A stretch of DNA of 64,000 nucleotides from Pseudomonas serbica (GTDB taxonomy: Bacteria; Pseudomonadota; Gammaproteobacteria; Pseudomonadales; Pseudomonadaceae): NCBI RefSeq assembly GCF_028823535.1, contig NZ_JAQIYM010000012.1, forward strand, positions 172,986-236,985, in the 5' to 3' direction. Under the pieces are notes generated by a model. The model saw only the letters and a list, made by a program, of their open reading frames with translations, was not told the DNA's origin and ran no database searches. This document shows positions 1 through 8,467 of the stretch, in pieces; position 1 is the first letter of the stretch, and each line of letters opens with the position of its first letter. A program made the position numbers and the translations under genes.

Positions 1-30
1 CGGTCTGTATCCACAGTCGAGGCACATCCG

Positions 31-456
31 ATGCAACTCTCTCCTTTTCACTTGGCCATCCCGGTCTACGACCTGACGGCCGCTCGGAATTTCTATGGCC
101 ATGTGTTCGGCCTCGAAGAAGGTCGCTCCAGCGATCATTGGGTCGATTTCAACTTTTTCGGCCATCAGCTGGTCATTCACCTGGCGCCGAAAAACGCCTC
201 TCAAGAAGCGGCACACACCAACGCTGTCGACGGTCATGACGTGCCTGTGCCGCATTTCGGCGTGGTGTTGGGGATGGCGGAGTGGGAAGCGTTGGCCGAG
301 CGGCTGAAGGCATTGGAGACGCGTTTTGTGATCGAGCCGGGGATTCGCTTTCAGGGGCTGGTGGGTGAACAGGCGACGATGTTTCTGTTCGATCCGTGCG
401 GGAATGCGCTGGAATTCAAGGCGTTCAAGGATATTGGGCAGCTGTTTGCCAAATGA
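31..456 (+). CDS. VOC-family (glyoxalase-like) protein
   Basis: A 141-residue single-domain vicinal-oxygen-chelate protein. The N-terminus (FHLAIPVYDLTAARNFYGHVFG) has the first beta strand with a possible metal ligand His7, and the C-terminus has the FDPCGNALEFK strand with Glu128 in the second ligand position. Such proteins bind a divalent metal and act as dioxygenases, lyases, isomerases or resistance proteins, so the substrate cannot be named. The ATG is preceded by a GAGG box about 9 bases upstream. The gene begins near the window edge, so its operon is unknown; the next gene is convergent. Confidence 0.85.
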   Translation: MQLSPFHLAIPVYDLTAARNFYGHVFGLEEGRSSDHWVDFNFFGHQLVIHLAPKNASQEAAHTNAVDGHDVPVPHFGVVLGMAEWEALAERLKALETRFVIEPGIRFQGLVGEQATMFLFDPCGNALEFKAFKDIGQLFAK

Positions 457-491
457 GTGGCGACTCAATAGGCCCGTCAATCAACGCTGAA

Positions 492-1064
492 CTAATGACC
501 CAGCGCTTTTTCAACCTCAACCAGCAGCTCTTCAGCCGAACCATGAACTGTCGGGTCATGCTCGATCTGCCCGATACTGAAACGAATCTCATACCCGCGA
601 TGCGCAGTGGCCATGCGTTCATCGAGCATTTCCTCAAGCCGCGCCTTGACCGTCGCGATGTCCACGCCGCCAGAGCCTGTGAGCAAGGCCACGAAGGTTG
701 CACCCTCCAGCCGCCCGATCACATCGCTTTCCCGAAAACCAATACGCAGCACGTCGGCAAAGGTTTTCAGTGCCTTGTCACCTTCGGTGCGACCAAAAAG
801 GTAATTGATGCGCTTGAACTCGTCGAGATTGAAGAACAGCAGCGTCGCCGGTCTGCCCAGATCATTGCAGGCCTCCAGGCCCAATTGAGCCAGGGCGATG
901 AAACCGTGCCGGTTGGGCAGCAGCGTCATCTCGTCCATGCTCGCCATCTGCACCCCGATCAGCTCCTGCTCGGCCTTGCGGGCGAGATCGCGCAGCAGCT
1001 CGCGCTCCTGTTGTGGCGTCCCTGCACGTACACCTGGTTTGTGCGGTTTGCCTGAAATCAGCAT
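492..1064 (-). CDS. degenerate GGDEF-domain protein
   Basis: A 190-residue protein with a short helical N-terminus (about 1-40) and one GGDEF domain (about 42-190). Fold markers such as LLPNRHGF and FFNLDEFKRIN are present, but the signature is E120-G-A-T-F124 instead of GGDEF, so diguanylate cyclase activity is unlikely. The product-inhibition I-site RxxD is kept as R111-E-S-D114, so it may still bind c-di-GMP as a receptor. There is no membrane segment, receiver or PAS domain. I chose ATG 1064 because GGAG lies 6 bases before it; ATG 1076 is possible but lacks a ribosome binding site. It is convergent with the VOC gene. Confidence 0.85.
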   Translation of the reverse strand: MLISGKPHKPGVRAGTPQQERELLRDLARKAEQELIGVQMASMDEMTLLPNRHGFIALAQLGLEACNDLGRPATLLFFNLDEFKRINYLFGRTEGDKALKTFADVLRIGFRESDVIGRLEGATFVALLTGSGGVDIATVKARLEEMLDERMATAHRGYEIRFSIGQIEHDPTVHGSAEELLVEVEKALGH

Positions 1065-1138
1065 CACATACTCCATGGGTGGGTATGTTGTTTAGAGTCC
1101 TCGATACCGGGTTTGACTCCCTGTTTACGGGCCGTTGG

Positions 1139-1732
1139 TCAGCTACCCGCCACCGGGCACGGCCCACCGGCGTCCGCCCAGAGCTTGAATTGGGTTACAA
1201 AAATGTCGTGGGGAACCGGCACCGGTGCGCGATTACCGCCCGGATTCCAGCCCCACAGCACCAGCTTGTCCTCGCTGACATGCTTGATCAGCGCGGCGAA
1301 ATCGCGGTCGCCATTGCCCGCACGATCCTTGATCATGCTGCACAACATGTCCGGTGGCAGGCCGATCCAGGCCATTTTGTGCGCCGCCGGTGGCAGGCCC
1401 CAATGGGGAGCACCCGGCGGCGCATTGGCGCCGTAACTGGCCGGAGGGTTGGCCTCGGCATGGCAACTGGCGCAAGGCAGACCCGCCGCGCCCTTGCCGT
1501 CCATGCCACGCACGACGTTCATCGCGTGGGGTATGCCGGCATTGAACTGCAACGGCGCGTCGCCGGGAATGTGGCAATTCTGGCAACGCGGGCTCTGGAA
1601 GACTTTCTGAACAGTATCGAACGCCTTCAAGGCTTCCCGGTCTTCGGCGAAGAGCTCTGTCGCATAGATGAACAGGCAGATCAGCAGGACTGAACCGAGC
1701 ACCCAATGATGTCGCCTCATCTCGCTTTTCAT
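1139..1732 (-). CDS. di-heme-type cytochrome c, partner of molybdenum hydroxylase
   Basis: A 197-residue exported protein with a hydrophobic N-terminus (about 10-29) and two CxxCH heme-attachment motifs, Cys50-His54 and Cys87-His91. This is a periplasmic c-type cytochrome, probably passing electrons from the upstream isoquinoline-1-oxidoreductase-like hydroxylase to the respiratory chain. The ATG follows the stop of the Mo-subunit gene by a single base, so the three genes are translationally coupled. An in-frame start further upstream would overlap that gene and is less likely. The natural electron donor and substrate are inferred from position only. Confidence 0.8.
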   Translation of the reverse strand: MKSEMRRHHWVLGSVLLICLFIYATELFAEDREALKAFDTVQKVFQSPRCQNCHIPGDAPLQFNAGIPHAMNVVRGMDGKGAAGLPCASCHAEANPPASYGANAPPGAPHWGLPPAAHKMAWIGLPPDMLCSMIKDRAGNGDRDFAALIKHVSEDKLVLWGWNPGGNRAPVPVPHDIFVTQFKLWADAGGPCPVAGS

Positions 1733-1733
1733 C

Positions 1734-3908
1734 TCACACCCCCGACAATTGCAGCGGCAGCTCACGCAGACGCTGGCCGGTCAGGGCGTACACCGCGTTG
1801 GCCACTGCCGGCGCCGTAGGCGGCACGCCCACCTCACCGATGCCGCCGGGTTTCTCGCTGCTGGGCAGGATATGCACTTCAACCAACGGCATCTCGTTGA
1901 GCCGCAGCACCTGGTAATCGTGGTAGTTGGATTGCACCACCCTGCCGTCCTTGATCGTCAGTTTGCTGTGCAAGGTGAAGCCCAGGCCGAAGGTGATGCA
2001 CGACTCCATTTGCGCCGCGATGCTCTGCGGATTGACCGCAATCCCGCAGTCCACCGCACACACCACCCGATGCACACGGATCGCCAGGTTGTCCTGGGAA
2101 ACTTCGGCGACCTGCGCCACATAGCTGCCAAATGACTCATGCACCGCCACGCCCAGGGCATGGCCGTCCGGCAATGGCGCTTTCCAGTTAGCCTTCTCGA
2201 CCGCCAGGTTCAACACGCCAAGATGCCGCGGATGCGCCTTGAGCAAGGTCCGTCGATATTCCACCGGGTCCTTGCCTGCCGCCGCGGCCAGCTCGTCGAT
2301 CAGCGATTCCATGACGAAGGCGGTGTGGGTATGCCCCACCGAACGCAGCCACAACACGCTGATCCCGGTCTTGGGCGAATGCAGTTCCACCTGATGATTG
2401 GCCATTCCCTGCAGATAGGGACTGTCCGCTACGCCCTCCACGGACGTCTTGTCGATGCCGTTCTTGACCATGGCGGCTTCGAGCGAGGTGCCGGCCATGA
2501 TCGATTGTCCGACCAGCACGTGCTTCCACGCCAGCGGCAGGCCATCAGCGCCCAGGCCGACTCGCGCCTGGTGCAGGAACGCCGAGCGGTAATAGCCGCC
2601 ACGGATGTCATCCTCCCGTGCCCACACGGTTTTCACCGGCCCGCCCGCGGCTTTGGCGACCTGCACCGCTTCGGCGACGAAGTCTGAAGTCGGGTTGGCT
2701 CGCCGGCCGAAACCGCCGCCGAGGAACTCGGTATGGATCTGCACCTGCTCGGGTTTGAGCCCGGTGATCTTGCCGGCGATCATCTGGTCCAGGGTCTGAA
2801 ACTGCGTACCGGTCCAGATCTCGCATTTGTCCTGGGTGATGCTCACGGTGCAGTTGAGCGGTTCCATTGGCGCATGGGCCAGGTAAGGCACGCTGTACTC
2901 GACGTCGATTGTCCTGGTCGCCTTGGCCAGCGCAGCCTGGGCATCGCCGGCCTGGCTGGCGGGCAGCCCGGGCGTGGCGGCGAGCTTGCGAAATTCCTCG
3001 AGCAATTGCTCACTGTCGAGCCCGCTGTTCGGCCCCAGGTCCCACTCGACGTGCAGCGCATCGCGCCCCAGTTTCGCCGCCCAATAGTGATCGGCGATCA
3101 CCGCCACGCCGGTCGGCACCTGCACCACTTTGTGCACGCCGGGTATCGCCAGCGCCTCGGCGCCTTCAAAGGATTTGACGCTGCCGCCGAACACGGGCGA
3201 GCGAGCGACCATCGCGGTCATCAGGCCGTCGAACTGCACGTCCATGCCGAATTTGGCGCGACCGGTGATTTTCTCCGGGGTATCCAGGCGCTTGGTGGGT
3301 TTGCCGATGATCTTCCAGTCCTTGGCTTCCTTGAGCTTGATCGACGCCGGGTCCGGCACTGGCAGCTTGCCGGCGTCATCGGCCAGTTCGCCATAGGTGG
3401 CGTGCTGGTCGCCGGCAATCACCACCCCCGACTCGGTGCGAATCGCCGAGGGCGCGACGTTGAAGCGCTTGGCCGCGGCCTCGACCAGCAGCAAGCGTGC
3501 CGCTGCACCGGCCTGGCGATAACGGTCGAACTCCATCCAGGTCGAGGTCGAGCCACCGGTGATCTGCATGCCGCCGAAGCCCGCCAGGCCGTAATCGGTG
3601 GCCGACGCCGGTGCGTGTTCGACGCGGATTTTCGACCAGTCGGCGTCCAGTTCTTCGGCGATCAGCATGGTCAAGCCGGTCCAGATGCCCTGGCCCATTT
3701 CCGAATGGCCGAGCAACACCGTGACGCTGTTGTCATTGCCGATGCGCAGGAAGGCATTGGGGGCGAACACATTGCCCTGGTTCTCCGCGCCCAGGGCAAA
3801 ACGATGGGCCCCGGGGATGACAAACGCCACCACCAGCCCGCCGCCCAGCACGGCACTGCCCTTGAGAAAACCACGACGCGACAGCGGATCGATGCTGTTC
3901 ATGGCCAT
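1734..3908 (-). CDS. molybdopterin-binding subunit of xanthine-dehydrogenase-family oxidoreductase (IorB-like)
   Basis: A 724-residue large subunit. It starts with a twin-arginine signal (SRRGFLKGS, about residues 9-30), so it is folded in the cytoplasm and exported. The C-terminal GIGEVG motif carries the Glu expected to act as general base in molybdenum hydroxylases. The family hydroxylates N-heterocycles or oxidises aldehydes using water-derived oxygen. The start ATG overlaps the stop of the 2Fe-2S subunit gene (TGATG), and the cytochrome gene follows directly. A longer open frame to 4418 is only read-through antisense to ORF logic of the small subunit and was trimmed. The substrate is unknown. 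Confidence 0.88.
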   Translation of the reverse strand: MAMNSIDPLSRRGFLKGSAVLGGGLVVAFVIPGAHRFALGAENQGNVFAPNAFLRIGNDNSVTVLLGHSEMGQGIWTGLTMLIAEELDADWSKIRVEHAPASATDYGLAGFGGMQITGGSTSTWMEFDRYRQAGAAARLLLVEAAAKRFNVAPSAIRTESGVVIAGDQHATYGELADDAGKLPVPDPASIKLKEAKDWKIIGKPTKRLDTPEKITGRAKFGMDVQFDGLMTAMVARSPVFGGSVKSFEGAEALAIPGVHKVVQVPTGVAVIADHYWAAKLGRDALHVEWDLGPNSGLDSEQLLEEFRKLAATPGLPASQAGDAQAALAKATRTIDVEYSVPYLAHAPMEPLNCTVSITQDKCEIWTGTQFQTLDQMIAGKITGLKPEQVQIHTEFLGGGFGRRANPTSDFVAEAVQVAKAAGGPVKTVWAREDDIRGGYYRSAFLHQARVGLGADGLPLAWKHVLVGQSIMAGTSLEAAMVKNGIDKTSVEGVADSPYLQGMANHQVELHSPKTGISVLWLRSVGHTHTAFVMESLIDELAAAAGKDPVEYRRTLLKAHPRHLGVLNLAVEKANWKAPLPDGHALGVAVHESFGSYVAQVAEVSQDNLAIRVHRVVCAVDCGIAVNPQSIAAQMESCITFGLGFTLHSKLTIKDGRVVQSNYHDYQVLRLNEMPLVEVHILPSSEKPGGIGEVGVPPTAPAVANAVYALTGQRLRELPLQLSGV

Positions 3909-4363
3909 CAACCCAGTTGGGCCGCGCGCTTGACCGCGGCGCGGATTCTTGGATAGGTGCCGCAACGACAGATATTGCCTGACAGCGCCTGGTCGATATC
4001 GCTGTCGGTCGGTTGCGGAATCTTCGCCAACAAGGCCGCCGCCGACATGATCTGCCCGGACTGGCAGTAACCGCACTGCACCACGTCGAGTTCGGCCCAG
4101 GCCTGCTGCACCGGGTGCGAACCATCGGTAGACAGGCCTTCGATGGTGAGGATTTTCTGCCCATGGGCCACGGCCGTGGCGGGCGTGATACAGGAGCGCG
4201 AAGGCGTGCCGTCGATGTGCACAGTGCAGGCACCGCACTGGGCCATGCCACAGCCAAACTTGGTGCCGGTCAGGTGCGCGACATCGCGCAGGACCCAGAG
4301 CAGCGGCATGTCCGCGGGGACATCCAGCTCCTGGTCCTTGCCATTGATGTTCAGGGTCAGCAT
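3908..4363 (-). CDS. (2Fe-2S)-binding small subunit (IorA-like)
   Basis: A 151-residue ferredoxin-type subunit with two 2Fe-2S clusters. The plant-type N-terminal cluster uses Cys38, Cys43, Cys46 and Cys58 (FGCGMAQCGAC), and the C-terminal all-helical domain has QCGYCQSGQ and ICRCGTY. It passes electrons from the Mo centre of the next gene product to the cytochrome. The start at 4363 is backed by a GAGGAC box about 7 bases upstream; the longer form adds seven residues that look like leader. It is the first gene of a three-gene operon preceded by a REP cluster. Confidence 0.9.
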   Translation of the reverse strand: MLTLNINGKDQELDVPADMPLLWVLRDVAHLTGTKFGCGMAQCGACTVHIDGTPSRSCITPATAVAHGQKILTIEGLSTDGSHPVQQAWAELDVVQCGYCQSGQIMSAAALLAKIPQPTDSDIDQALSGNICRCGTYPRIRAAVKRAAQLG

Positions 4364-4557
4364 TGCGAAGGTCCTCAGACGCACGGGGTCCTGAAGTGGG
4401 CGCCGCTGTGGCGATCAAGAACCTACGCGCGCCTTGGGGTTATCCCTACAGCTAAGCGCAAATTGCCAGGCAGGCCGGGGTGTATCGACCACCGGTCACT
4501 AAACCCGCCCGATTTGCCGATAAAGGCGTCCATCTCTCGCCGCCGCCCCCGATCCAC

Positions 4558-4740
4558 TGTAGGAGCTGGCTTGCCAGCGAAGAGGCCAGAAAGCCCGGTG
4601 CAATATTCGAGGACGCCTTCGCCGGCAAGCCGGCTCCTACAGGTCCGAGGCGACCACGGGTTCAACGCCCTGCGCAACATAGTGTAGGAGCCGGCTTGCT
4701 GCGGGCGGCGTTCCGACAATGGGGCCGCGGGCTCCTACAC
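4558..4740. repeat. REP cluster (three GTAGGAGC-type palindromes)
   Basis: Two convergent REPs (TGTAGGAGCTGGCTTGCCAG at 4558 and its inverted partner ending near 4641) are followed by a third, degenerate unit at 4682-4740. They fill most of the 371-base gap between the 2Fe-2S subunit gene and nnrS; nothing else is recognisable in that gap. Confidence 0.9.
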
Positions 4741-5892
4741 CCGGGGCCTTAGCAAAATTGAGGTGTAGCCCACCAGAAACAACCCAAACGCAACACACCA
4801 AAACAACGCCGACACCCCCACCCCCAATCCGGAGAACGGCACCAGCAACACCCGCGCCCCCCCTGCGATCAACACCAGGGCAAACCCCGTGACGATGGCT
4901 TTCGACGGCTGCAGCACCCGACCGGTATGCCCAAGACTCACCCGGGCGATCATCGCCAGAATCAACCCGCCAATGCCGCCCACCGCCAGCGAGTGGGTGG
5001 CCAGGCTCTGTTGTGGCATCAGGCCGGCGTGCCACAGCGCCATGGCAAACACCGCCACCACCAGCCAGGTATACGACAGATAAAGCGACCACAACAGCGG
5101 CACGCGCCAGAGGCCGCGGTCATGCCAGCGCCAGAGGCGTAGCAGGTGCAGACTGCCGATCAACACAAACAACGCCGCCAGCCAGGGTCTGGGCTGGTCA
5201 TTCAAACCGGCGGCAAACGTCAGCGCGGCCAGCAACCCGCTCACCAGCAGCACCCGGGTGGGCAATGGATTGGCCGCAGGCGTTGCGGAACGATTCAAGC
5301 CGCGCTGGATGAAGAACGGGATTACTCGCCCGCCAATCACGCTCATCAGCGCGCCGACCAGCCACAAGGCCGCCAACACACCACGCCGCTGCAAACCCGC
5401 GTCATCGGCCCAGAGTCCCCACAACGTCATGACCTGGCAGCCGGCCAGCAAGGTGATCATCAGCAGGATCGGATAGTTGTCGCGCTTGCCAGCGGCCACC
5501 AGGTCACGCCCCAGCGCCCAGGCCAGCAACGGCAAAAAAGGCAACTGCACAAGCAGCAACCCTGCAGGAGCTATCGGCAGCACCCAGGCCAGTCGCGCGA
5601 GCAGCCAGACCAGCACCAGCCCGATCAGCGGCCAGCCCTTGAGCCCCGGGCGAGCGGTCCAGTTCGGCACCGCCGTCAGCAGGAAGCCGGCGATGATGGC
5701 CGCGGCGAACCCGAACGGCATTTCGTGCCGGTGCCAGGCGAGCATGCCGCCCACCGGATGCGCGCCGGGCAAGCGGCCGTATAACCACAGGGCCCAGATC
5801 GCCACCGCCACAGCGGCAAACGCGGCACCCGCGAGAAAGAACGGGCGAAAGCCGAGACTGAAGACCGGAGCAGCAGCCAGTTTGCGCATCAT
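4735..5892 (-). CDS. nnrS: NnrS-family heme-copper membrane protein
   Basis: A 385-residue polytopic membrane protein of about 12 hydrophobic segments, with histidines in HRHEMPFGF near the N-terminus and in the HSLAVGGIGG segment. This matches NnrS, a family linked to nitric-oxide tolerance and denitrification. Its ATG overlaps the stop of the small upstream gene by four bases, so the pair forms an operon. The operon is preceded by a sigma-54 promoter and NorR-like sites, which independently supports an NO-related role. Its last bases run into the edge of the REP cluster. Confidence 0.88.
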   Translation of the reverse strand: MMRKLAAAPVFSLGFRPFFLAGAAFAAVAVAIWALWLYGRLPGAHPVGGMLAWHRHEMPFGFAAAIIAGFLLTAVPNWTARPGLKGWPLIGLVLVWLLARLAWVLPIAPAGLLLVQLPFLPLLAWALGRDLVAAGKRDNYPILLMITLLAGCQVMTLWGLWADDAGLQRRGVLAALWLVGALMSVIGGRVIPFFIQRGLNRSATPAANPLPTRVLLVSGLLAALTFAAGLNDQPRPWLAALFVLIGSLHLLRLWRWHDRGLWRVPLLWSLYLSYTWLVVAVFAMALWHAGLMPQQSLATHSLAVGGIGGLILAMIARVSLGHTGRVLQPSKAIVTGFALVLIAGGARVLLVPFSGLGVGVSALFWCVAFGLFLVGYTSILLRPRV

Positions 5893-6137
5893 GCCAGCGC
5901 CACACGTTGAGGTTTACTCAACCGGTGCTGGGCCAGCAGGCGCATGACGTAGCCGATCTTCAACAGGGTCGGCCCGACGATGGTCATGGCGTGCAACGAC
6001 ACCAGCGCCATGATCGACAGATAACCGGCATACAGGTAGGCGCCGTAGATGCCTGCGAGCAACATCGCCAGGCCAACGCCGAGCACGCGAGTGGAAAGGT
6101 GCAAGACTTTCTGGGGATTGCAGAAGAAGTGGAACAT
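5889..6137 (-). CDS. ppyR: PpyR-like small membrane protein
   Basis: An 82-residue protein with two predicted membrane helices (about residues 18-38 and 40-57) after a short N-terminus, MFHFFCNPQKVLHLS. It resembles PpyR of P. aeruginosa, reported as affecting psl and pyoverdine expression and encoded beside an nnrS-like gene and the flavohemoglobin locus. It has AGGAG 8 bases before its ATG and overlaps nnrS. The symbol rests on recalled similarity plus gene order. The protein has no known biochemical activity; the promoter suggests NO control. Confidence 0.65.
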   Translation of the reverse strand: MFHFFCNPQKVLHLSTRVLGVGLAMLLAGIYGAYLYAGYLSIMALVSLHAMTIVGPTLLKIGYVMRLLAQHRLSKPQRVALA

Positions 6138-6178
6138 TTCCCGTACTCCTGAAGCAGTTCAGTTGTACGTTGGCTGTA

Positions 6179-6193
6179 TCAAGTGTCGTGCCA
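6179..6193 (-). promoter_or_regulatory. sigma-54 (-24/-12) promoter of ppyR-nnrS
   Basis: Read on the minus strand, TGGCACGACACTTGA matches the RpoN consensus TGGCACG-N4-TTGC(A/T) at every conserved position except the last base of TTGC. It lies about 42 bases upstream of the ppyR start codon, leaving room for a transcription start and the AGGAG ribosome binding site. Confidence 0.75.
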
Positions 6194-6234
6194 GATATTT
6201 GCCCCTTGCAAATCAGCCATCTGAGCCTGTACGG

Positions 6235-6291
6235 GTCATAACGACTCGCACCCAACAGAGTCAATATGACCCACAAGGCAGTCACTTCGAC
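6235..6291 (-). promoter_or_regulatory. three NorR/FhpR-type GT-N7-AC sites
   Basis: Three 11-base sites fit GT-(N7)-AC: GTCATAACGAC (6235-6245), GTCAATATGAC (6260-6270) and GTCACTTCGAC (6281-6291), with centres 25 and 21 bases apart. NorR of E. coli binds three such sites upstream of norVW. The first two also sit inside a larger inverted repeat (6233-6247 and 6258-6272, 13 of 15 matching). They lie 42-100 bases upstream of the -24 element, the usual place for a sigma-54 activator. No norR/fhpR gene is in the window. Confidence 0.7.
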
Positions 6292-6402
6292 AACACCCTG
6301 CAGGAAATCCTTACACACTCGGCGATCTACGGCACGGCCAGACTGCCTCAGGCTAGCTACGCTGATAGTCCAGCATGCCAAAACCTGCCAAGGAGACCCG
6401 CC

Positions 6403-6906
6403 ATGCTACATATGCAAAAACTCACACCTTGCCTCTGGTTCGATGGTCAGGCCGAAGAGGCCGCAAAGTTTTACTGTGCGATCTTCGATCACGCGAAAAT
6501 CACCGCCATCACTCACTACGGCGATGCCGGGAAGGAGTTCCACGGCCGGGAAGTCGGTTCGGTCATGACGGTCAGTTTCGAACTCGATGGGCAGACGTTC
6601 ACGGGTCTTAACGGTGGCCCGAACTTCACCTTCAACGAAGCGATCTCGTTCCAGGTCAACTGCCAGACCCAGGAAGAAGTCGACCACTTCTGGGGACGCC
6701 TGTCCGCCGGCGGGCCGGTCGAGGCCCAGCAATGCGGCTGGTTGAAGGATAAATTCGGCGTGTCCTGGCAAATCGTCCCGGTAGCGATGATGGAGATGAT
6801 CAAGGACCCCGACACGATAAAATCCCAGCGCGCCATGCTGGCGATGATGCACATGAAAAAACTTGATATCGCCGAACTGCAACGAGCCTTCAACGGCGAG
6901 AGCTAA
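6403..6906 (+). CDS. PhnB-like VOC-superfamily protein
   Basis: A 167-residue protein with the PhnB/3-demethylubiquinone-9-3-methyltransferase-like fold. It has PCLWFDGQAEEAAKFYCAIF at the start, then GQTFTGLNGGPNFTFNEAISF and FGVSWQIVP later. The family is widely annotated but biochemically obscure, despite the methyltransferase name in databases. The start is fixed by AAGGAG about 8 bases upstream. It is followed 31 bases later by an AraC-type regulator gene on the same strand. Confidence 0.85.
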   Translation: MLHMQKLTPCLWFDGQAEEAAKFYCAIFDHAKITAITHYGDAGKEFHGREVGSVMTVSFELDGQTFTGLNGGPNFTFNEAISFQVNCQTQEEVDHFWGRLSAGGPVEAQQCGWLKDKFGVSWQIVPVAMMEMIKDPDTIKSQRAMLAMMHMKKLDIAELQRAFNGES

Positions 6907-6937
6907 TACACTGTGGCTGACCAGCCAAGGATTGACC

Positions 6938-7771
6938 ATGAAGTTCGCAACGCCCAGGGACACCGACAAGGCCCCGCGCTTCTGGCGCGATGACGCCCTG
7001 CCTTTCATCGAAGCCCGCTCCATCGCCGACGGGCGCGAGGTCTGTTACACCCGGCATGCCCACGAGCACTTTTCCATCGGTGCGATCACCGCCGGGCGCA
7101 GCACCTATGTCCATGAGCACTCGCACTTCGAGGTGTGTGCCGGCACGGTGGTGCTGATGAACCCCGGTGATGTCCACGCCTGCAATCCGATCGACGATCA
7201 GCCCTGGTCGTACCTGATGCTGTATGTCGACACCGCCTGGCTCACCGACTTGCAGCATCAGCTCGGGTTCAGTAACGACCTGGCGTTTCGCCGGTTCGCG
7301 GTCACCCATACCGCGGCCCCTGATCTGTTCGTTGGCTTGAAGGCGTTGTATCAGGTGCTGGTCGATGGGCAGCAAGACGTATTGCACAAGCAGAGCGCCG
7401 CGGTGGAGTTTTTCACCGAGGTGCAGCTTGGACTGAACCCGGCCGAACAACCGCTTCGCGAGCCCAACTTCAAGCTCGAGCGCGCCGCCGATTTCATCCG
7501 CGAGCACTGCACGCAAATGCTCAAGCTCGAAGACATCTGCGAAGCAGCGCAGTTGTCGTCGTCCTACCTGATCCGCGCCTTCAAGCAGCATTACGGCATG
7601 ACGCCCCACGCCTTCCTGGTCAACCGGCGCATCCAGTTCGCCCGGGATCAATTGCGCAATGGCAAGCTGATCGCCGACGTGGCGCTGGAAGCGGGGTTTG
7701 CCGATCAGGCGCATTTTCAACGGGCGTTCAAGCAGCATCTGGCGGCAACGCCAGGGCAGTATCGCGGTTAA
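6938..7771 (+). CDS. AraC-family transcriptional regulator
   Basis: A 277-residue regulator with an N-terminal cupin-like AraC ligand domain (about 20-150, with HAHEHFSIGAITAG) and a C-terminal double helix-turn-helix domain (about 175-277), ending FADQAHFQRAFKQHLAATPGQYRG. This ligand-domain type is common among regulators of amino-acid exporters and catabolic genes. A divergent or convergent target is not obvious; the convergent LysE exporter gene immediately follows and is a possible partner. The ATG is chosen because the longer frame runs into the preceding gene. Confidence 0.88.
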   Translation: MKFATPRDTDKAPRFWRDDALPFIEARSIADGREVCYTRHAHEHFSIGAITAGRSTYVHEHSHFEVCAGTVVLMNPGDVHACNPIDDQPWSYLMLYVDTAWLTDLQHQLGFSNDLAFRRFAVTHTAAPDLFVGLKALYQVLVDGQQDVLHKQSAAVEFFTEVQLGLNPAEQPLREPNFKLERAADFIREHCTQMLKLEDICEAAQLSSSYLIRAFKQHYGMTPHAFLVNRRIQFARDQLRNGKLIADVALEAGFADQAHFQRAFKQHLAATPGQYRG

Positions 7772-7798
7772 GCCACACTGCTATCTTCCGGCCGGCTC

Positions 7799-8386
7799 CT
7801 ACGGCACCAACAAATACACCGCACTCACCGCCAGCAGCGACGCCATGCCCCGATTGAACCAGCGCATGCCCGCCGGGTTGTTCAGGTAGCCGCGCAAGAA
7901 CGTGCCGGCGTAGGCCCAGCAACCCACCGACAGGTAGCAGATCACCAGGTACACCGCCGCGAACTGCCATACCAGGCGGGCCTCGCCGTCGGCGACGAAC
8001 GCGCCCATGCCGGCCACGCAGGCCAGCCAGGCTTTCGGGTTGAGCCATTGCATCACCGCGCCGTAGAGCATCGACGGTGCGCGCTCCGCGTCCTTTGCCT
8101 GCAGTTGCCCATCGTCAGCGGCCAGCTTGAACGCCATGTACAACAGGAACGCCACCCCCGCCCACTGCACCACCTGGGTCATTGCCGGCCACAGCAGCAA
8201 CAGCTCATGCAACCCCAGCCCCATCAGCACAAGCAGTAACACGAACCCCAACGTCGCCCCGGCCACATGGCGCTGACTGGCGCGAAATCCGAAGCGTGCT
8301 CCGGAACCCAGGGCCACGATATTCACCGGCCCCGGCGTGATGGAAGCGGCCAACGCAAACGCCGCCATGGACATGATCAAACTCAT
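7799..8386 (-). CDS. LysE-family amino-acid exporter
   Basis: A 195-residue inner-membrane exporter of about six helices. The N-terminal SITPGPVNIVALGSGARFGFR corresponds to the TPGP motif of the RhtB/LysE group, and QWLNPKAW is the second family signature. These proteins export amino acids or related metabolites in exchange for protons. The ATG at 8386 has an AGGT box upstream; a GTG two codons earlier is possible. It is convergent with the AraC regulator gene. The substrate cannot be predicted. Confidence 0.88.
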   Translation of the reverse strand: MSLIMSMAAFALAASITPGPVNIVALGSGARFGFRASQRHVAGATLGFVLLLVLMGLGLHELLLLWPAMTQVVQWAGVAFLLYMAFKLAADDGQLQAKDAERAPSMLYGAVMQWLNPKAWLACVAGMGAFVADGEARLVWQFAAVYLVICYLSVGCWAYAGTFLRGYLNNPAGMRWFNRGMASLLAVSAVYLLVP

Positions 8387-8467
8387 TTGCACACCTGCTC
8401 AGTCAATTGAACCAGGCGCCAATGTAAGGAACCCCGGGCTGCACGTATTGAAGAAAACTGCCCTGGG

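Noticed and set aside
2733..3956. 407-codon open frame antisense to the first molybdenum subunit gene
   Set aside because: High-GC shadow frame; the opposite strand encodes a full, well-conserved Mo subunit.
7785..7806. REP fragment after the AraC gene
   Set aside because: Only GCCGGCTCCTAC remains; too short to call a unit.
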